A DNA stretch of 64,000 bases, taken from Anaerofilum sp. An201 (GTDB lineage Bacteria; Bacillota; Clostridia; Oscillospirales; Ruminococcaceae). Under the pieces are notes generated by a model. That model saw only the letters and a list, made by a program, of their open reading frames with translations, did not search any database and was not told the origin of the DNA. Location of the stretch: the NCBI RefSeq assembly GCF_002160015.1, contig NZ_NFJT01000010.1:36503-100502 (forward strand). Direction: 5' to 3'. Shown here piece by piece: positions 49,469 to 59,107 of the stretch; position 1 is the stretch's first letter; every line of letters begins with the position of its first letter. Both the position numbers and the translations under genes were made by a program.

Positions 49469-51725
49469 ACTCTTTTCGTCCTTCCCTGTGTGGAATGAAT
49501 CGGTTTTCCCCGTTTTTCAGCGTGAGCCGATACCTGCATCCGCGGAAAACGCGCGTGACCTGTACGCTTTCCCACTCCGGCGGCAGGCAGGGGCACAGTT
49601 CCAGGCCGTCCCAGCGGGCGCGCACACCCAGGATATGCTGTGTGAAAGCGATATACATCCATGCCGATGTCCCTGTGAGCCAGCTTACATTTGCCAGGCC
49701 AAATTTGTCGCTCTCCGGCCCAAAAATGTTGGAGCTGTACACATACGGCTCGGCTTTGTAGCGCCATTCCCCCGCCTTCGCCTGCGCGTTCATCGGAAGC
49801 AGCTGGCTGTAATATTTCCATGCGTTTTTGCCCCGGCCCAGCATACACTCCGCAATAACCGCCCATGCATTGGCATGGCAGAACACCGAACCGTTTTCCC
49901 CGCATCCTTTGTTGTAGTAGGTCAGCGGATCCTCCGCTGTGGGGTAATCCACCATAGCCGGATGGATCTTTTTGATGCCGAGCGGTGTGTCCAGATACTG
50001 TTTTACGCTGTCCATGGCCTGCACCGCACGCGATTGCGGCGCCATGCCGGAAATCACCGCCCATGTCTGCGCATTGAGCCATATTTTTGCCTGCGGTTCT
50101 TTTTCAACGCCCAAAAAGCGACCGTCATCCATCGTGGCCCTGGCATACCAGCGGCCGTCCCAGGCGATCTGGTTCACCGTTTCCCGCATCGCCTCATACT
50201 GCGCGGCATACTCGTTTTCCTCGCCCAGCAGCCCGGCCAGTTCCTCCATCTGCCGCAGAGCGGCCCCCAGCATAAAAGCAACCATCACGCTCTCGCCCCT
50301 GCCTTCACGGCATACCTTATAGAGCATATCGTTCCAGTCGCTGTGCAGCATCAGAGGCAGGCCGTGGCTTCCAATGTTATCATATACAAATGCGATGGAC
50401 TGTTTCAGGTGTTCCCACACCGTCGCTTCGCCGCCGTCGTACCAGGCGATCTTCCGGCGCAGATAGTCGAGTTTTCCCTCCTCCATCACCAGCGCATACA
50501 CCGCCATCACCGCCCAGAGGTGATTGTCGCTGTGGATGCGCGCCACCGGTTCATACCCCTCCACAGGGAAAAAGTAATGATTCGTATGCCCGTCGGCGTA
50601 TTGCTGCCCCAGCAAGAGGTCCAGCTTTTCCTCCGCGCGCTGCGTGTCGAACGGGATCATTGCCAAAACATCCTGCGCGGTGTCTCGGAATCCCACGCCG
50701 CGGAACGTTCCCGTGGCATAATAGGAAATGTTTCGTGAAAACTGGAAATTGCGCTCTGCCTGGTATGGATTCCAGATATTTGCCATCGTCATGGCATTTT
50801 CATCGGGCACCGCACAGCAAAAATGGCCGAAATAGTCATCCCACTGTTCCCGCAGCGCACGCAGCGAAGCCTGCGCAAAGCCCGGTTCCCGGCAGTGTGC
50901 AACCGAGTGCAGAATCTCTTCCCGCGTCATACCGGTACCGAGGAAAATATTGATTTCGCGTTCCTCTCCGGCGCGCAGGGAAACCGGGATCTCAAATGCA
51001 AAGCAGGGGTCGCCGCCGGCCAGGCAGGAGTTGCTGCAGCATCCGCGCTCCACCGCCTGCGGATTTTCTTCGCTGCGGTAGCTGCCCACAAATTCGTCGC
51101 GGTCGCAGTCGAAGGCTTTGATCTGTGCATCCGAAGCAAAGTATACCAGCGGAGTTTCATCCGGCCGGGGCTGCATTTCCACGCCGTATTTATACACGAG
51201 GATATCGCCCATATTGCTCACCGAAAGCTGATGCTTGTTATAGCACTGCCAGCTCAATTCGCGGATGAATTCCATCATGCCAAGCTCCACATAGGGAAAG
51301 AGCGTGATGTGTTTATCCGTGTCTGCGCGCAGTTTCAGATTCCATATCAGGCAGTTCTCATACCGGCCCACAAAATAGGTCGCCTCGGCGCGCAGGCCGC
51401 CGCGCCGCGCCTCAAAGCGCGTATAACCCATTCCGTGGGTGGAGCGCCACTGTTCCGGCTTTGTGGGGCAGGGTTCGTTCGTTGGCGTCCAGACGTCTTT
51501 TCCGTCTCTGATATAAGTATAAAAGCCGCTTCGGTCTGTTGGAAGGTGAAAAAAGCGGTAGTGGTTGATACGCCATATCTGCGGAGATTTATAAAATGCC
51601 ACTCCGCCACCGCAATGGGAGATCATGGTGTGGAACACACCGTTGGACAGATAGTTCATCCATGGGGTCGGCGTGTTGTACCGGTCAAACGTGATCTCTC
51701 TGCGTGCATTGTCGAATGTGTACAT
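49434..51725 (-). CDS. GH94 phosphorylase (cellobiose/chitobiose-phosphorylase-like)
   Basis: A 763-residue cytoplasmic enzyme. Seen: the acid/base region GFRDTAQDVL (Asp348 and Asp352), HSDWNDMLY (DWND at about 463-466) and TGTSAWMY near the C-terminus, the hallmarks of GH94 inverting phosphorylases, plus YNKGCGENGSVFCHANAWAV. It would split a beta-linked oligosaccharide with phosphate, giving an alpha-sugar-1-phosphate and saving ATP. The start is the ATG at 51725 after AAAGGAAAG. It lies between the SGNH esterase and the GHL6 gene. The exact acceptor sugar cannot be read from the motifs. Confidence 0.88.
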   Translation of the reverse strand: MYTFDNARREITFDRYNTPTPWMNYLSNGVFHTMISHCGGGVAFYKSPQIWRINHYRFFHLPTDRSGFYTYIRDGKDVWTPTNEPCPTKPEQWRSTHGMGYTRFEARRGGLRAEATYFVGRYENCLIWNLKLRADTDKHITLFPYVELGMMEFIRELSWQCYNKHQLSVSNMGDILVYKYGVEMQPRPDETPLVYFASDAQIKAFDCDRDEFVGSYRSEENPQAVERGCCSNSCLAGGDPCFAFEIPVSLRAGEEREINIFLGTGMTREEILHSVAHCREPGFAQASLRALREQWDDYFGHFCCAVPDENAMTMANIWNPYQAERNFQFSRNISYYATGTFRGVGFRDTAQDVLAMIPFDTQRAEEKLDLLLGQQYADGHTNHYFFPVEGYEPVARIHSDNHLWAVMAVYALVMEEGKLDYLRRKIAWYDGGEATVWEHLKQSIAFVYDNIGSHGLPLMLHSDWNDMLYKVCREGRGESVMVAFMLGAALRQMEELAGLLGEENEYAAQYEAMRETVNQIAWDGRWYARATMDDGRFLGVEKEPQAKIWLNAQTWAVISGMAPQSRAVQAMDSVKQYLDTPLGIKKIHPAMVDYPTAEDPLTYYNKGCGENGSVFCHANAWAVIAECMLGRGKNAWKYYSQLLPMNAQAKAGEWRYKAEPYVYSSNIFGPESDKFGLANVSWLTGTSAWMYIAFTQHILGVRARWDGLELCPCLPPEWESVQVTRVFRGCRYRLTLKNGENRFIPHREGRKEYVQNETVSAEV

Positions 51726-51741
51726 GGTCTTTCCTTTCCGC

Positions 51742-52380
51742 TCATTCCAGCATTTCGCGCACCACCCTCGCGGCGGCTTTTCCCAGCGCCGCATGCCCGG
51801 CCCTGTCCAGATGCAGGCCCTCCCTGGCGCTTGGCCCGGTCACGGTCGCCGCATCCAAAAAACCGCAGCCGTATTCCCTGGCAAGCTGCTCATAATGCGC
51901 CGCCAGGTTTCTGGATTTCCGCGCGGACGATGCATCGATAAAGTCGTGCACTCCGGTATCCTGGATGTGGGTTGGCGAGATCAGCAGCATCTTGGGCGGC
52001 CTGCGCGTGTCCCACCAGTACGGATTCAGCGCATTCTGGATCAGCAGTTCCATCCCGCGGCGGATATCCGCTTCCGAAGCGCGGTATGTGTTCTTCATAT
52101 CGTTGGTTCCCAGCAAAAACACAAGAAGTTCCATCGGCTGGTGGCTCTGCACGATGGGAGCCAGCAGGGACAACCCGCTTCGCCCGGGAGCGGCAGGGTC
52201 TTCCAGCGTAGTGGTGCGGCCGCCCAGCCCCTCCTCGAGCACATTCCAGCCTGCCCCCAGCTGAGCCTGCAGCACGCCGCCCCAACGTTCTTCCCGCGCA
52301 AAGCGCATATCCTCCCGGCAGGTAAAATCGGGATTGAACCCCCAGGTGTTGGAATCTCCATACAACAGAATCGTTTTCAT
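51742..52380 (-). CDS. SGNH/GDSL esterase
   Basis: A 212-residue intracellular hydrolase. Block I is GDSNTWG (Ser10), block III has LLGTNDMKNTY, and block V is LHLDRAGHAAL with the catalytic Asp/His. No signal peptide. In this operon it probably removes acetyl or similar ester groups from imported oligosaccharides before phosphorolysis (inference). The gene starts 52 bases after the beta-helix gene stop, and a terminator-like hairpin (52394-52426) lies between them. Confidence 0.88.
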   Translation of the reverse strand: MKTILLYGDSNTWGFNPDFTCREDMRFAREERWGGVLQAQLGAGWNVLEEGLGGRTTTLEDPAAPGRSGLSLLAPIVQSHQPMELLVFLLGTNDMKNTYRASEADIRRGMELLIQNALNPYWWDTRRPPKMLLISPTHIQDTGVHDFIDASSARKSRNLAAHYEQLAREYGCGFLDAATVTGPSAREGLHLDRAGHAALGKAAARVVREMLE

Positions 52381-52393
52381 CTCATATTCTCCT

Positions 52394-52426
52394 TAAAAGG
52401 CAGGGATGCTCTGCGCACCCCTGCCC
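52394..52426 (-). terminator. Terminator-like hairpin after the beta-helix gene
   Basis: On the minus strand GGCAGGG and CCCTGCC pair around a 13-base loop and are followed by TTTTAAGG. Since the downstream genes run the same way only 14 bases later, it may be a partial terminator that lowers their expression. Confidence 0.6.
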
Positions 52427-52432
52427 TTCTTT

Positions 52433-55400
52433 TTACTCTTTATTGCGCGCTTTCGTCTGTTGATAGATCAGCAAGCCCGACAGGAACAGGCATGCAGCCA
52501 CCATCGCAGCAAGCATTCCGTGAGGGAACGGGTCTCCTGTCTGCGGTCTGGTCGCGCTTGTCGAACCGGAACTGCCGGCTTCACTCGAGCTGTCCGAACT
52601 GCCGGAGCTGCTCGAACTGCCGGAGCTGCTCGAACTGCCGGAGCTGCTCGAACTGCCGGAACTGCTCGAACTGCTGGAGTCGTCGGGATCCGGATCTGTC
52701 CCGCCCGTCTCGGGTGCAGCCAGCGTCATCGTGCCGCTTCCCTGGTTGTAAAAGTTCAGATATCCCGGTTCTGTAAAGGGATCGGTCTGATCCAGCCACG
52801 ACATGATGCGCTGCCCGTTGATCTCCACAACAACACGCATGCCGCCGTTTTCGGGGATGGCGCCCATTTTGAAGTCAAAATACTCACCGTCCTGTACCAG
52901 GCCGTTGTTCTCCACAACAACCTGGTTGGCGCCGCCGCCGCCATTTCCCCATTTCTGCAGTTCGAACTGGCTTTCCTTGATTACAAGGTGATACAGACCG
53001 TTGTCGCTCCATGCATAATTCAGGGGGCGGGTGCTGGAAACGCCCACACCATACCATTCCGCATCCTTGAAATCCAGCTTCATGCGCAGATGGAACAGCG
53101 AACCGTTTTCATATGGCGCGGCGCTGGCCAGTGTTTTCATTGTCTCCAGCACAACCTGATGATCCGCAAAGAGCGGTTCACCGTCCGTTGTCCAGGCAGT
53201 TTCGTCCGCAAGCGCATCCGTCAAATCCAGCACCGGATATTCCGTGCCCGCAGACACCGTGATGGTGCAGCTTGCGCTGATAGCGGGATAGCCTTTTACC
53301 GCCGCGGTGATCACGGCACTGCCATTCTTGATCCCCAGCACACTGCCTGTGCTGCTCACTGTTGCAACAGACGGATCGCTGGATGTCCATTCCACCTCCT
53401 GCACCTTTGCATTGAAGGGCAGCACGGTGGCGGCAAGCTGAAGGGCGTCCTTTTCGCTGAGCGTTGCGCTCCTGTTGTTCAGGGCAACGCGCTGAGGCTC
53501 GGCCGTATTCTGCCGGGGCAGTTCCTTTTCCATCAGGCCCACGTCGTCCACATATACAGCATTGGAACCGTCGCTCGTCTTTTCAAAATAGATCTGGATT
53601 TCCGTCTGGTCTGCGGCAGTTGTATATTCCACCTGGTGGCGCGTCCACACGCCTTCCGCCGATTCCGGCACAACCACGCTGTCGCCGCCGTCCACACCGA
53701 GTGTCAGCTGCTCGCCCGGCTCAACCTTGGCCCACGCAGTGAGCGTGTACGCCGTATCCGGCTGCACGGAAATCGTTTTGGACAGTTTGCCGCGGCTGCT
53801 GGCTGCGGTTTCGTCCTGTTCCCCTGCGGGTTCCTGCCCGTTTGCTTCCGGGGCGGGCGCGCTCTCCGATCCGGCTGCGGCTTCGATCTCCGGCGCCGGC
53901 TCTTCCTGCGTGCCGGCCGTGGCTGGCGTGACCTTTACGTTATCGTAGCGCAGCCTGCCTGTGCCGTCGCCCAGATACTGCCCCACGCCGATTTTGCCCG
54001 CTGCAGGGGATGCGTCCTCGGCTTCCACCTGCAGTTCTCCGTTTACATACCACTTCAGGCTTTCGCCTTCCATTTCGATGCGGATCTCATACTGCTCTCC
54101 GGGAACCATCTCCACCGAGCCCGGGGCTGCGTTCAGGCGCTGGTAGCTGGTGCCCACACGCCGCGCAATCTCATAGGTCGCGCCCATACCCGTGCGCCAG
54201 GGAGCGTACGAGAAGAAAAGATACGATTCCGAAGACATATACCGCGCCACCATGCCCAGCTCCTGGGAACTGGTGTCCGGGTTCAGGATCTCCAGGGTCG
54301 CTTCATACACTGCATCCTGGTAATTTTCGCCCGTATACAGAACGCGGCACTCATTCGCTGTGTAGGGAGCGCTTCCCAGCTCCAGCGCGCCGTCTTTGAC
54401 CTCAAACTGCGTGGTGGTAAACGCATCGCTGCTCCAGGCGCTCAGATCCCCGCTGGAAAAATCCTCGAACAGGGGCTCTGCCTGTACCGGCTTGTCGCTG
54501 CCTGTCAGCTTCGCGCTTCCATAACCCGTGCGCGTATAGCCGTTATCCATCTGGATGGGGTCGTGCCCGGCGCCCGGCGTTGCCTTTGTCACCGGGCCGC
54601 GGATCGTCCATCCTGCAAGCCCGCTGGTCTCGAATCCGGCGTTCTCCACCAGATTTGCATAGCGCGGCTGCGCCACCGGGGAGGGCACCTGCGGCATAGC
54701 CGGCGGCGTGTCCAGGCTGCATCCTGCCGTCCAATACCCGGCTCCATATTCATATGCGCCCAGATCCGGGCCGGCGCCGACATATTCGTCGTTAACGCCC
54801 GGGATGACCTCCGCCATGTCGATGGCGGGAGACTCGGCTGTCAGGGAGTATTCATGGGCCGCCGCGTCCGTAAAACCGGGGTCCGCCCCCTTCAGGTTGC
54901 CGTACGCGATAGTTTCCGGCTTAAGGCCAATGTTTCCAACCACCAGGTTGTTCACCACACGGCCTCCCCATGTGTCCTCTTTGAACACCCAGGCGAAATC
55001 CTGGTTGATGTTCCCGATCAGGGTGTTGTTATACGCCGCGATATAGTTGCTGGGCACATTGAGCTGGAGCGCCGTGCCTGCATTCCACACAACGTTGTGA
55101 TGTATCAGCCAGTTGCTGGTGCCGTTGTCCAGGTAGATGCCGGATTTGCTGCCCGACGAATCATTGTCGTGGAACCAGTTGTAGCAGATTTCCGTTCCGC
55201 CGCCGTCTGTGGCAACTGTGTAGAATACGCCCAGATCGGCACAGATCATCCCGCTGTGGGAAAAATCGTTGTATTCAATTTTGCAGCCCTGGCCGGATTG
55301 GAAGATGATAATATCCCGACCGGTGTTGTAGGCGGTGTTGTGGCTGATGACATTTCCGTCGCCGCTGATGTTGATGCACGCCCCATAGCTGCCGATGTAA

Positions 55401-56509
55401 TCCGTGTCGTGGATGCTGCTGTTGAACAGCAGGTTGTTGTTGCCGCTGAGCCACACGCCCGTGGCGGAGCTGTAGGCCACTTCGCAGTTGGAAATGACAT
55501 TGTTGTCGCCGAACAGCTTGATACTGGCAACATCTGTTCCGTAGGGGTTCACAATTTTGGCGGCATGGGCCGCATAGCTGGCGTTCACGCGGTCCAGCGT
55601 GATGTGGCTGGTGCCGGTGCCGGTGATGGCGGCTCCCAGCACATGGATGCCCTCGATATTCACATAAGACGCATTGTCCAGGTCGATCGCCGTTTCACGC
55701 GCTTTCACCTGAACCGTTTTGCCTGCGGGGTCTCCGTAGAGGTACAGTTTCCCCTGCGCCTCGTCGTAATACCATTCGTTTTCACTGTCCAGCGCACCGT
55801 AAACATTGGACAGGTAATAGGGATTTCCTTTGGTGGGGGTGTTCTGCACATCCGTCAGACCCAGCGGCGTGAAGGTGATGGTGCTGCCCGTGTGATCCTC
55901 CACGGTAGCGGTTTGGCTGGTCCATCTGCTGCCCGCGTTGACCCACAGCGTTGCGCCCTTGAAAAATCCGTCGCCGAACGCTTCGAGCGCCGGGTCGGTG
56001 ATGGTGGTGTTGCTTCCGCTCTCCACCTCGGCGAAGCCTTCGTAAAACTTGCCGGTCTCCGTGTTCGGCCAGCGGGCGTTAAAGCCCATGTCTCCATCCA
56101 CGAACACCTGATTCTTGTCGCCCAGCGGCAGCACCGCGTCTGCCACATAGATCTCACCCTCGTGCCGTTCAAAGCCGGTCACCTCGTTGGCTCCGCTGAT
56201 GACCACCGTTTCGCCGTCGTATGCCCTGAACGTGATGGGCGCTCCTTCCACGCCGGAGCCCGGCTTCAGCGTTTCGTGATAGGTGCCGCCCCGCACAATA
56301 CAGGTATCGCCCGGCTGCATCGTCTCAGATGCCTTGCCCAGTGTTTTCCACGGCGCGCCGGCCGAACCGTCGTTCGCGTCGCTTCCCGCAGGGGAAACAT
56401 AATATGTCTGCCCGCTCGCCGGCGCCGCATACGCCGCAGGTGCAAAGCTGAACATACCGGCGGTAAACACTGCCGACAGGGCAAAAGAGAGAAGGCGCTT
56501 TTTCCACAT
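52433..56509 (-). CDS. Surface beta-helix carbohydrate-active protein with sortase-type anchor
   Basis: 1358 residues. Signal peptide (1-28, AYAAPA cleavage area); a right-handed parallel beta-helix domain (about 35-590, YYVSPAGSDANDG, GGTYHETLKPGSG, many N-rich helix turns such as NNVISNCEVAYSSATG); a carbohydrate-binding module starting NLVENAGFETSGLAGW (about 616); a nested LamG/DUF1080-like domain (about 675-860); the rest of that module (about 905-990, VYVDDVGLM); a BIG2 Ig-like domain (about 1003-1085); a second beta-sandwich (about 1090-1270); a Ser/Gly spacer; and RPQTG, a helix and a charged tail (LPXTG-like anchor, about 1321). It resembles GH141/GH120-type helical hydrolases, but no family is certain. 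It is likely to cut or bind a glycan at the surface and pass products to the transporter. Confidence 0.85.
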   Translation of the reverse strand: MWKKRLLSFALSAVFTAGMFSFAPAAYAAPASGQTYYVSPAGSDANDGSAGAPWKTLGKASETMQPGDTCIVRGGTYHETLKPGSGVEGAPITFRAYDGETVVISGANEVTGFERHEGEIYVADAVLPLGDKNQVFVDGDMGFNARWPNTETGKFYEGFAEVESGSNTTITDPALEAFGDGFFKGATLWVNAGSRWTSQTATVEDHTGSTITFTPLGLTDVQNTPTKGNPYYLSNVYGALDSENEWYYDEAQGKLYLYGDPAGKTVQVKARETAIDLDNASYVNIEGIHVLGAAITGTGTSHITLDRVNASYAAHAAKIVNPYGTDVASIKLFGDNNVISNCEVAYSSATGVWLSGNNNLLFNSSIHDTDYIGSYGACINISGDGNVISHNTAYNTGRDIIIFQSGQGCKIEYNDFSHSGMICADLGVFYTVATDGGGTEICYNWFHDNDSSGSKSGIYLDNGTSNWLIHHNVVWNAGTALQLNVPSNYIAAYNNTLIGNINQDFAWVFKEDTWGGRVVNNLVVGNIGLKPETIAYGNLKGADPGFTDAAAHEYSLTAESPAIDMAEVIPGVNDEYVGAGPDLGAYEYGAGYWTAGCSLDTPPAMPQVPSPVAQPRYANLVENAGFETSGLAGWTIRGPVTKATPGAGHDPIQMDNGYTRTGYGSAKLTGSDKPVQAEPLFEDFSSGDLSAWSSDAFTTTQFEVKDGALELGSAPYTANECRVLYTGENYQDAVYEATLEILNPDTSSQELGMVARYMSSESYLFFSYAPWRTGMGATYEIARRVGTSYQRLNAAPGSVEMVPGEQYEIRIEMEGESLKWYVNGELQVEAEDASPAAGKIGVGQYLGDGTGRLRYDNVKVTPATAGTQEEPAPEIEAAAGSESAPAPEANGQEPAGEQDETAASSRGKLSKTISVQPDTAYTLTAWAKVEPGEQLTLGVDGGDSVVVPESAEGVWTRHQVEYTTAADQTEIQIYFEKTSDGSNAVYVDDVGLMEKELPRQNTAEPQRVALNNRSATLSEKDALQLAATVLPFNAKVQEVEWTSSDPSVATVSSTGSVLGIKNGSAVITAAVKGYPAISASCTITVSAGTEYPVLDLTDALADETAWTTDGEPLFADHQVVLETMKTLASAAPYENGSLFHLRMKLDFKDAEWYGVGVSSTRPLNYAWSDNGLYHLVIKESQFELQKWGNGGGGANQVVVENNGLVQDGEYFDFKMGAIPENGGMRVVVEINGQRIMSWLDQTDPFTEPGYLNFYNQGSGTMTLAAPETGGTDPDPDDSSSSSSSGSSSSSGSSSSSGSSSSSGSSDSSSEAGSSGSTSATRPQTGDPFPHGMLAAMVAACLFLSGLLIYQQTKARNKE
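52587..52684 (-). repeat. 18-bp coding repeats of the Ser/Gly wall spacer
   Basis: About five tandem copies of an 18-base unit (on the plus strand CTGCCGGAGCTGCTCGAA with variants) encode SSGSSS. It lies between the last folded domain and the RPQTG anchor. The repeats may vary in number between strains. Confidence 0.85.
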
Positions 56510-56617
56510 GATGCTTTTTCCTCCGTTCTCTTTGAATATTTTTCAAATTCTCAAACCGGCGCCCGCCGCACAGCCTGGCCGCGGCCTTAGGCGCCGGTTC
56601 TCCACAATCTGTATCCC

Positions 56618-58126
56618 TTATTTCTTGCCGTTGGCCGTCAGCCATGCATCCAGCTGACTCTGCACCTCGGCTTTGTATTTCTCCACGCCGGCCTGTTCCA
56701 TCTTGGTGCGGAACTCCTCAAAGCGCGTCTCAAAATCATCATACACACCCAGGAATTTGTATTCGCTCGTCACAGAGCTCATCTGCGCCATCTCTGTGGA
56801 AACCGCTTCCTCGTTGAAGCTGAAGCCGGAGATGGGCGAAACCTCGGCGTTGTTGTTGATCTCCATCGTCTCTTCCCAAACGCCTTCCTGCTGGCCTTCC
56901 ACCAAGTATGCATTGAACTGGTTGCCTAAGGCCCAGCCGCTGTTGAAGAAATAGCCGCTGTCGGGGATCTCTTTCACAAAGCCGTTCTCCATGGTGTAGT
57001 TAACGCCTTCGATGCCGAAGTTCAGCATATTGAAGATCTCTTTGTCGCTGTTCATCACATCGATCATGCGGATTGCGGCTTCGGGATGCTTGCTGCTGCT
57101 GGAAACCGCATTCATCGCGGCGCGGGAGGCCAGTGCGTTGACAAAGGGTTCTGTCAGTGCAACCTGCACATAGTCGTAGCCGCCGGCAAGCTGCTTCTGT
57201 TCCGCTTCTCCGCCGGGTTTGATGATGCCCAGACGGGACGCATATTTGCCCGCAGTGATGTCGGCGCTGTCGTCCTGCATGGTGATAATGTCGCTGCGGA
57301 TATACCCTTTGTCGTACAGCTCGCCAAACTTGGCGCGGTACTCTTTGACCACATCGGGGAACCAGTCCACGGTATAGCTGTCGTCGCCCTTTTTGATATA
57401 GAAGCTGGAGGCGCCGCTGCCCGCCACGGTATAGTAGTCCTGGATCATGCACATGGCGACAAAATCGTCCTCAAACGCCTGGATGCTCAGATCGCCCACC
57501 GGGTACAGGTCCGGTTCATTGTCGCGGATGGCATCCCAGAAAGGATACATGTCTTCCACAGTTTTTACATTTTCCCAATCGAAATTGTATTTTTCAACCA
57601 GGTCCTTGCGCATCATGAAGCCAAAGGAGTCGTAGCAGATCTGATAGTTGGGAACCGCATAGATAGCGCCGTCCACGCGCGCCTGTTCAAACAGGAACTC
57701 CGGCAGAACTTCGCGCAGGCCGGGAGCGTTTTCATCGATCAGATCGTCCAGCGCCAGGAATGCGCCGCGAGAGACATTGGGCTGATATTTGTTCAGCCAA
57801 CTCTGGGTTGTGAAGCAGACGTCAAACTCTTCGCCGGAAGAGATGATCATGTTCATCTTCTCGTCGTAGCTGCCGTAATCGTAGATTTCCAGCTGCAGCT
57901 TCAGGCCATAGCGCTCGGCCAGCAGCTTGTTCACCTCTTCCAGAACGGCGTCCATCCCCGTCTGCGGGGTGCCTGCTGTGATCCAGCGCACGGTCGTCAC
58001 CTCTTCCGACGGCTCACTGCCGCTGCTGGAGCCGCCGCTCTGGCCGCAGCCCATAGGCAGCATCAGCACGGCCAGCAGACCTGCCATCAAAGAAATTCGC
58101 CAAGAGTGTTTCGGATGCTTTGACAT
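56618..58126 (-). CDS. Extracellular oligosaccharide-binding lipoprotein
   Basis: A 502-residue binding protein with signal peptide and lipobox LPMGC (acylated Cys27). The size (about 500) and permease partners fit the LipO/YtcQ family of the LplABC/CUT1-like group that imports complex oligosaccharides. Seen: RWITAGTPQTGMDAVLEEVNKLLAERYGLKLQLEIYDYGSYDEKMNMIISSGEEFDVCFT. It lies third in the operon behind two permeases and in front of the beta-helix gene. The intergenic hairpin before it at 58161-58179 may stabilise the transcript. Confidence 0.92.
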   Translation of the reverse strand: MSKHPKHSWRISLMAGLLAVLMLPMGCGQSGGSSSGSEPSEEVTTVRWITAGTPQTGMDAVLEEVNKLLAERYGLKLQLEIYDYGSYDEKMNMIISSGEEFDVCFTTQSWLNKYQPNVSRGAFLALDDLIDENAPGLREVLPEFLFEQARVDGAIYAVPNYQICYDSFGFMMRKDLVEKYNFDWENVKTVEDMYPFWDAIRDNEPDLYPVGDLSIQAFEDDFVAMCMIQDYYTVAGSGASSFYIKKGDDSYTVDWFPDVVKEYRAKFGELYDKGYIRSDIITMQDDSADITAGKYASRLGIIKPGGEAEQKQLAGGYDYVQVALTEPFVNALASRAAMNAVSSSSKHPEAAIRMIDVMNSDKEIFNMLNFGIEGVNYTMENGFVKEIPDSGYFFNSGWALGNQFNAYLVEGQQEGVWEETMEINNNAEVSPISGFSFNEEAVSTEMAQMSSVTSEYKFLGVYDDFETRFEEFRTKMEQAGVEKYKAEVQSQLDAWLTANGKK

Positions 58127-58160
58127 TAGTTTTTTCCTCCTTATATTTTTGTATATTCTA

Positions 58161-58179
58161 CCGCTCTTTTCAGGAGCGG
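58161..58179 (-). other. Small stem-loop before the binding-protein gene
   Basis: CCGCTC and GAGCGG pair around a 7-base loop in the 73-base gap between permease and binding protein. No T-run follows. Confidence 0.4.
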
Positions 58180-58199
58180 AACAACAACTCTGCGGCCGC

Positions 58200-59096
58200 T
58201 CAGCCCTTTACCGCGCCGACGGTGAGGCCGGAAATGAAGTATTTCTGAAAGAAGGGGAACACCACCAGCATGGGGCCGGCTGCCACAACAGCCATCGCCA
58301 TCAGCAGGTTTTGTCCCGGGATGTCCCGCACATCTACCGTGATGCCTCCCCCCTGGCTCAGTGCTGTGAGCAGCGACTGGATATTCTGCTCGATGCGGTA
58401 CAGCATGTATTGCAGCGGTTCCATATCTTCCTGCGTAATGTACAAAAGGCCCGTCTGCCAGTCGTTCCACTTGCTCATAGCCGTGAAGAATGCCACCGTT
58501 GTGAGAACGGGCACCGAGAGCGGAAGCGCAATGCGGAAGAAGATTAAAAATTCGTTCGCACCGTCTATCTTGGCAGATTCAAACAGCGCCGGCGGCAGCT
58601 TTTGGAAAAAGGTGCGGATCATGATAACATGAAACGCATAGACGAGACTTGGAACGATCATCACCGCATAGGTGTTCTTCCAGTCCAGCACCTGCGTCAT
58701 CAGGATATAGCTTGGCACCATGCCGCCGGAAAAAAGCAGCGTGAAGAACACATAAAAGGAAAGCGGCCGTGCAAATCTGCAGTTGGTGCGCGCCAGGGTA
58801 TATCCGATCATGCTCATGAAGAGCAGTCCCCCCGCCACGGTGGCCGCCGTGACGAAAATCGTCACGCCATAGCTGCGCAGGATCTTTTCCGGGCTTTTGA
58901 AAATATACTCATAGGCGGTCAGATCGAATTCCGACGGGAGCAGCCTGAATCCGTTGGCGCTCAGCGCATGCTCGTTTGTGAACGAAGCGGACAGCACCAG
59001 CAAAAACGGCAGCAGGCACAGCGCCGAATAGATCAGGCTGATGATATTGATGGTGTATTGCGGATGTTTTTTGATGTTGTTCATTGCGGCATTCAC
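58200..59096 (-). CDS. Carbohydrate ABC transporter permease, LplC/YtcP type
   Basis: A 298-residue permease with six helices. The EAA loop is FESAKIDGANEFLIFFRIALPLSVP and the end is the typical GLTVGAVKG. Seen also: PSEFDLTAYEYIFKSPEKILRSYG. The start is given as GTG at 59096 because GGAAGG lies near it; ATG at 59084 is the alternative. It pairs with the LplB-type permease, 11 bases upstream. Confidence 0.9.
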   Translation of the reverse strand: MNAAMNNIKKHPQYTINIISLIYSALCLLPFLLVLSASFTNEHALSANGFRLLPSEFDLTAYEYIFKSPEKILRSYGVTIFVTAATVAGGLLFMSMIGYTLARTNCRFARPLSFYVFFTLLFSGGMVPSYILMTQVLDWKNTYAVMIVPSLVYAFHVIMIRTFFQKLPPALFESAKIDGANEFLIFFRIALPLSVPVLTTVAFFTAMSKWNDWQTGLLYITQEDMEPLQYMLYRIEQNIQSLLTALSQGGGITVDVRDIPGQNLLMAMAVVAAGPMLVVFPFFQKYFISGLTVGAVKG

Positions 59097-59107
59097 TTCC
59101 CTTCCTC

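Noticed and set aside
52587..52684. Regular 18-bp repeats considered as a CRISPR-like array
   Set aside because: They are direct coding repeats without spacers, in frame as Ser/Gly-rich wall linker.
52406..56590. A 1394-residue plus-strand open frame opposite the beta-helix gene
   Set aside because: It has no domains or binding site; the minus strand has a signal peptide, known domains and a wall anchor.
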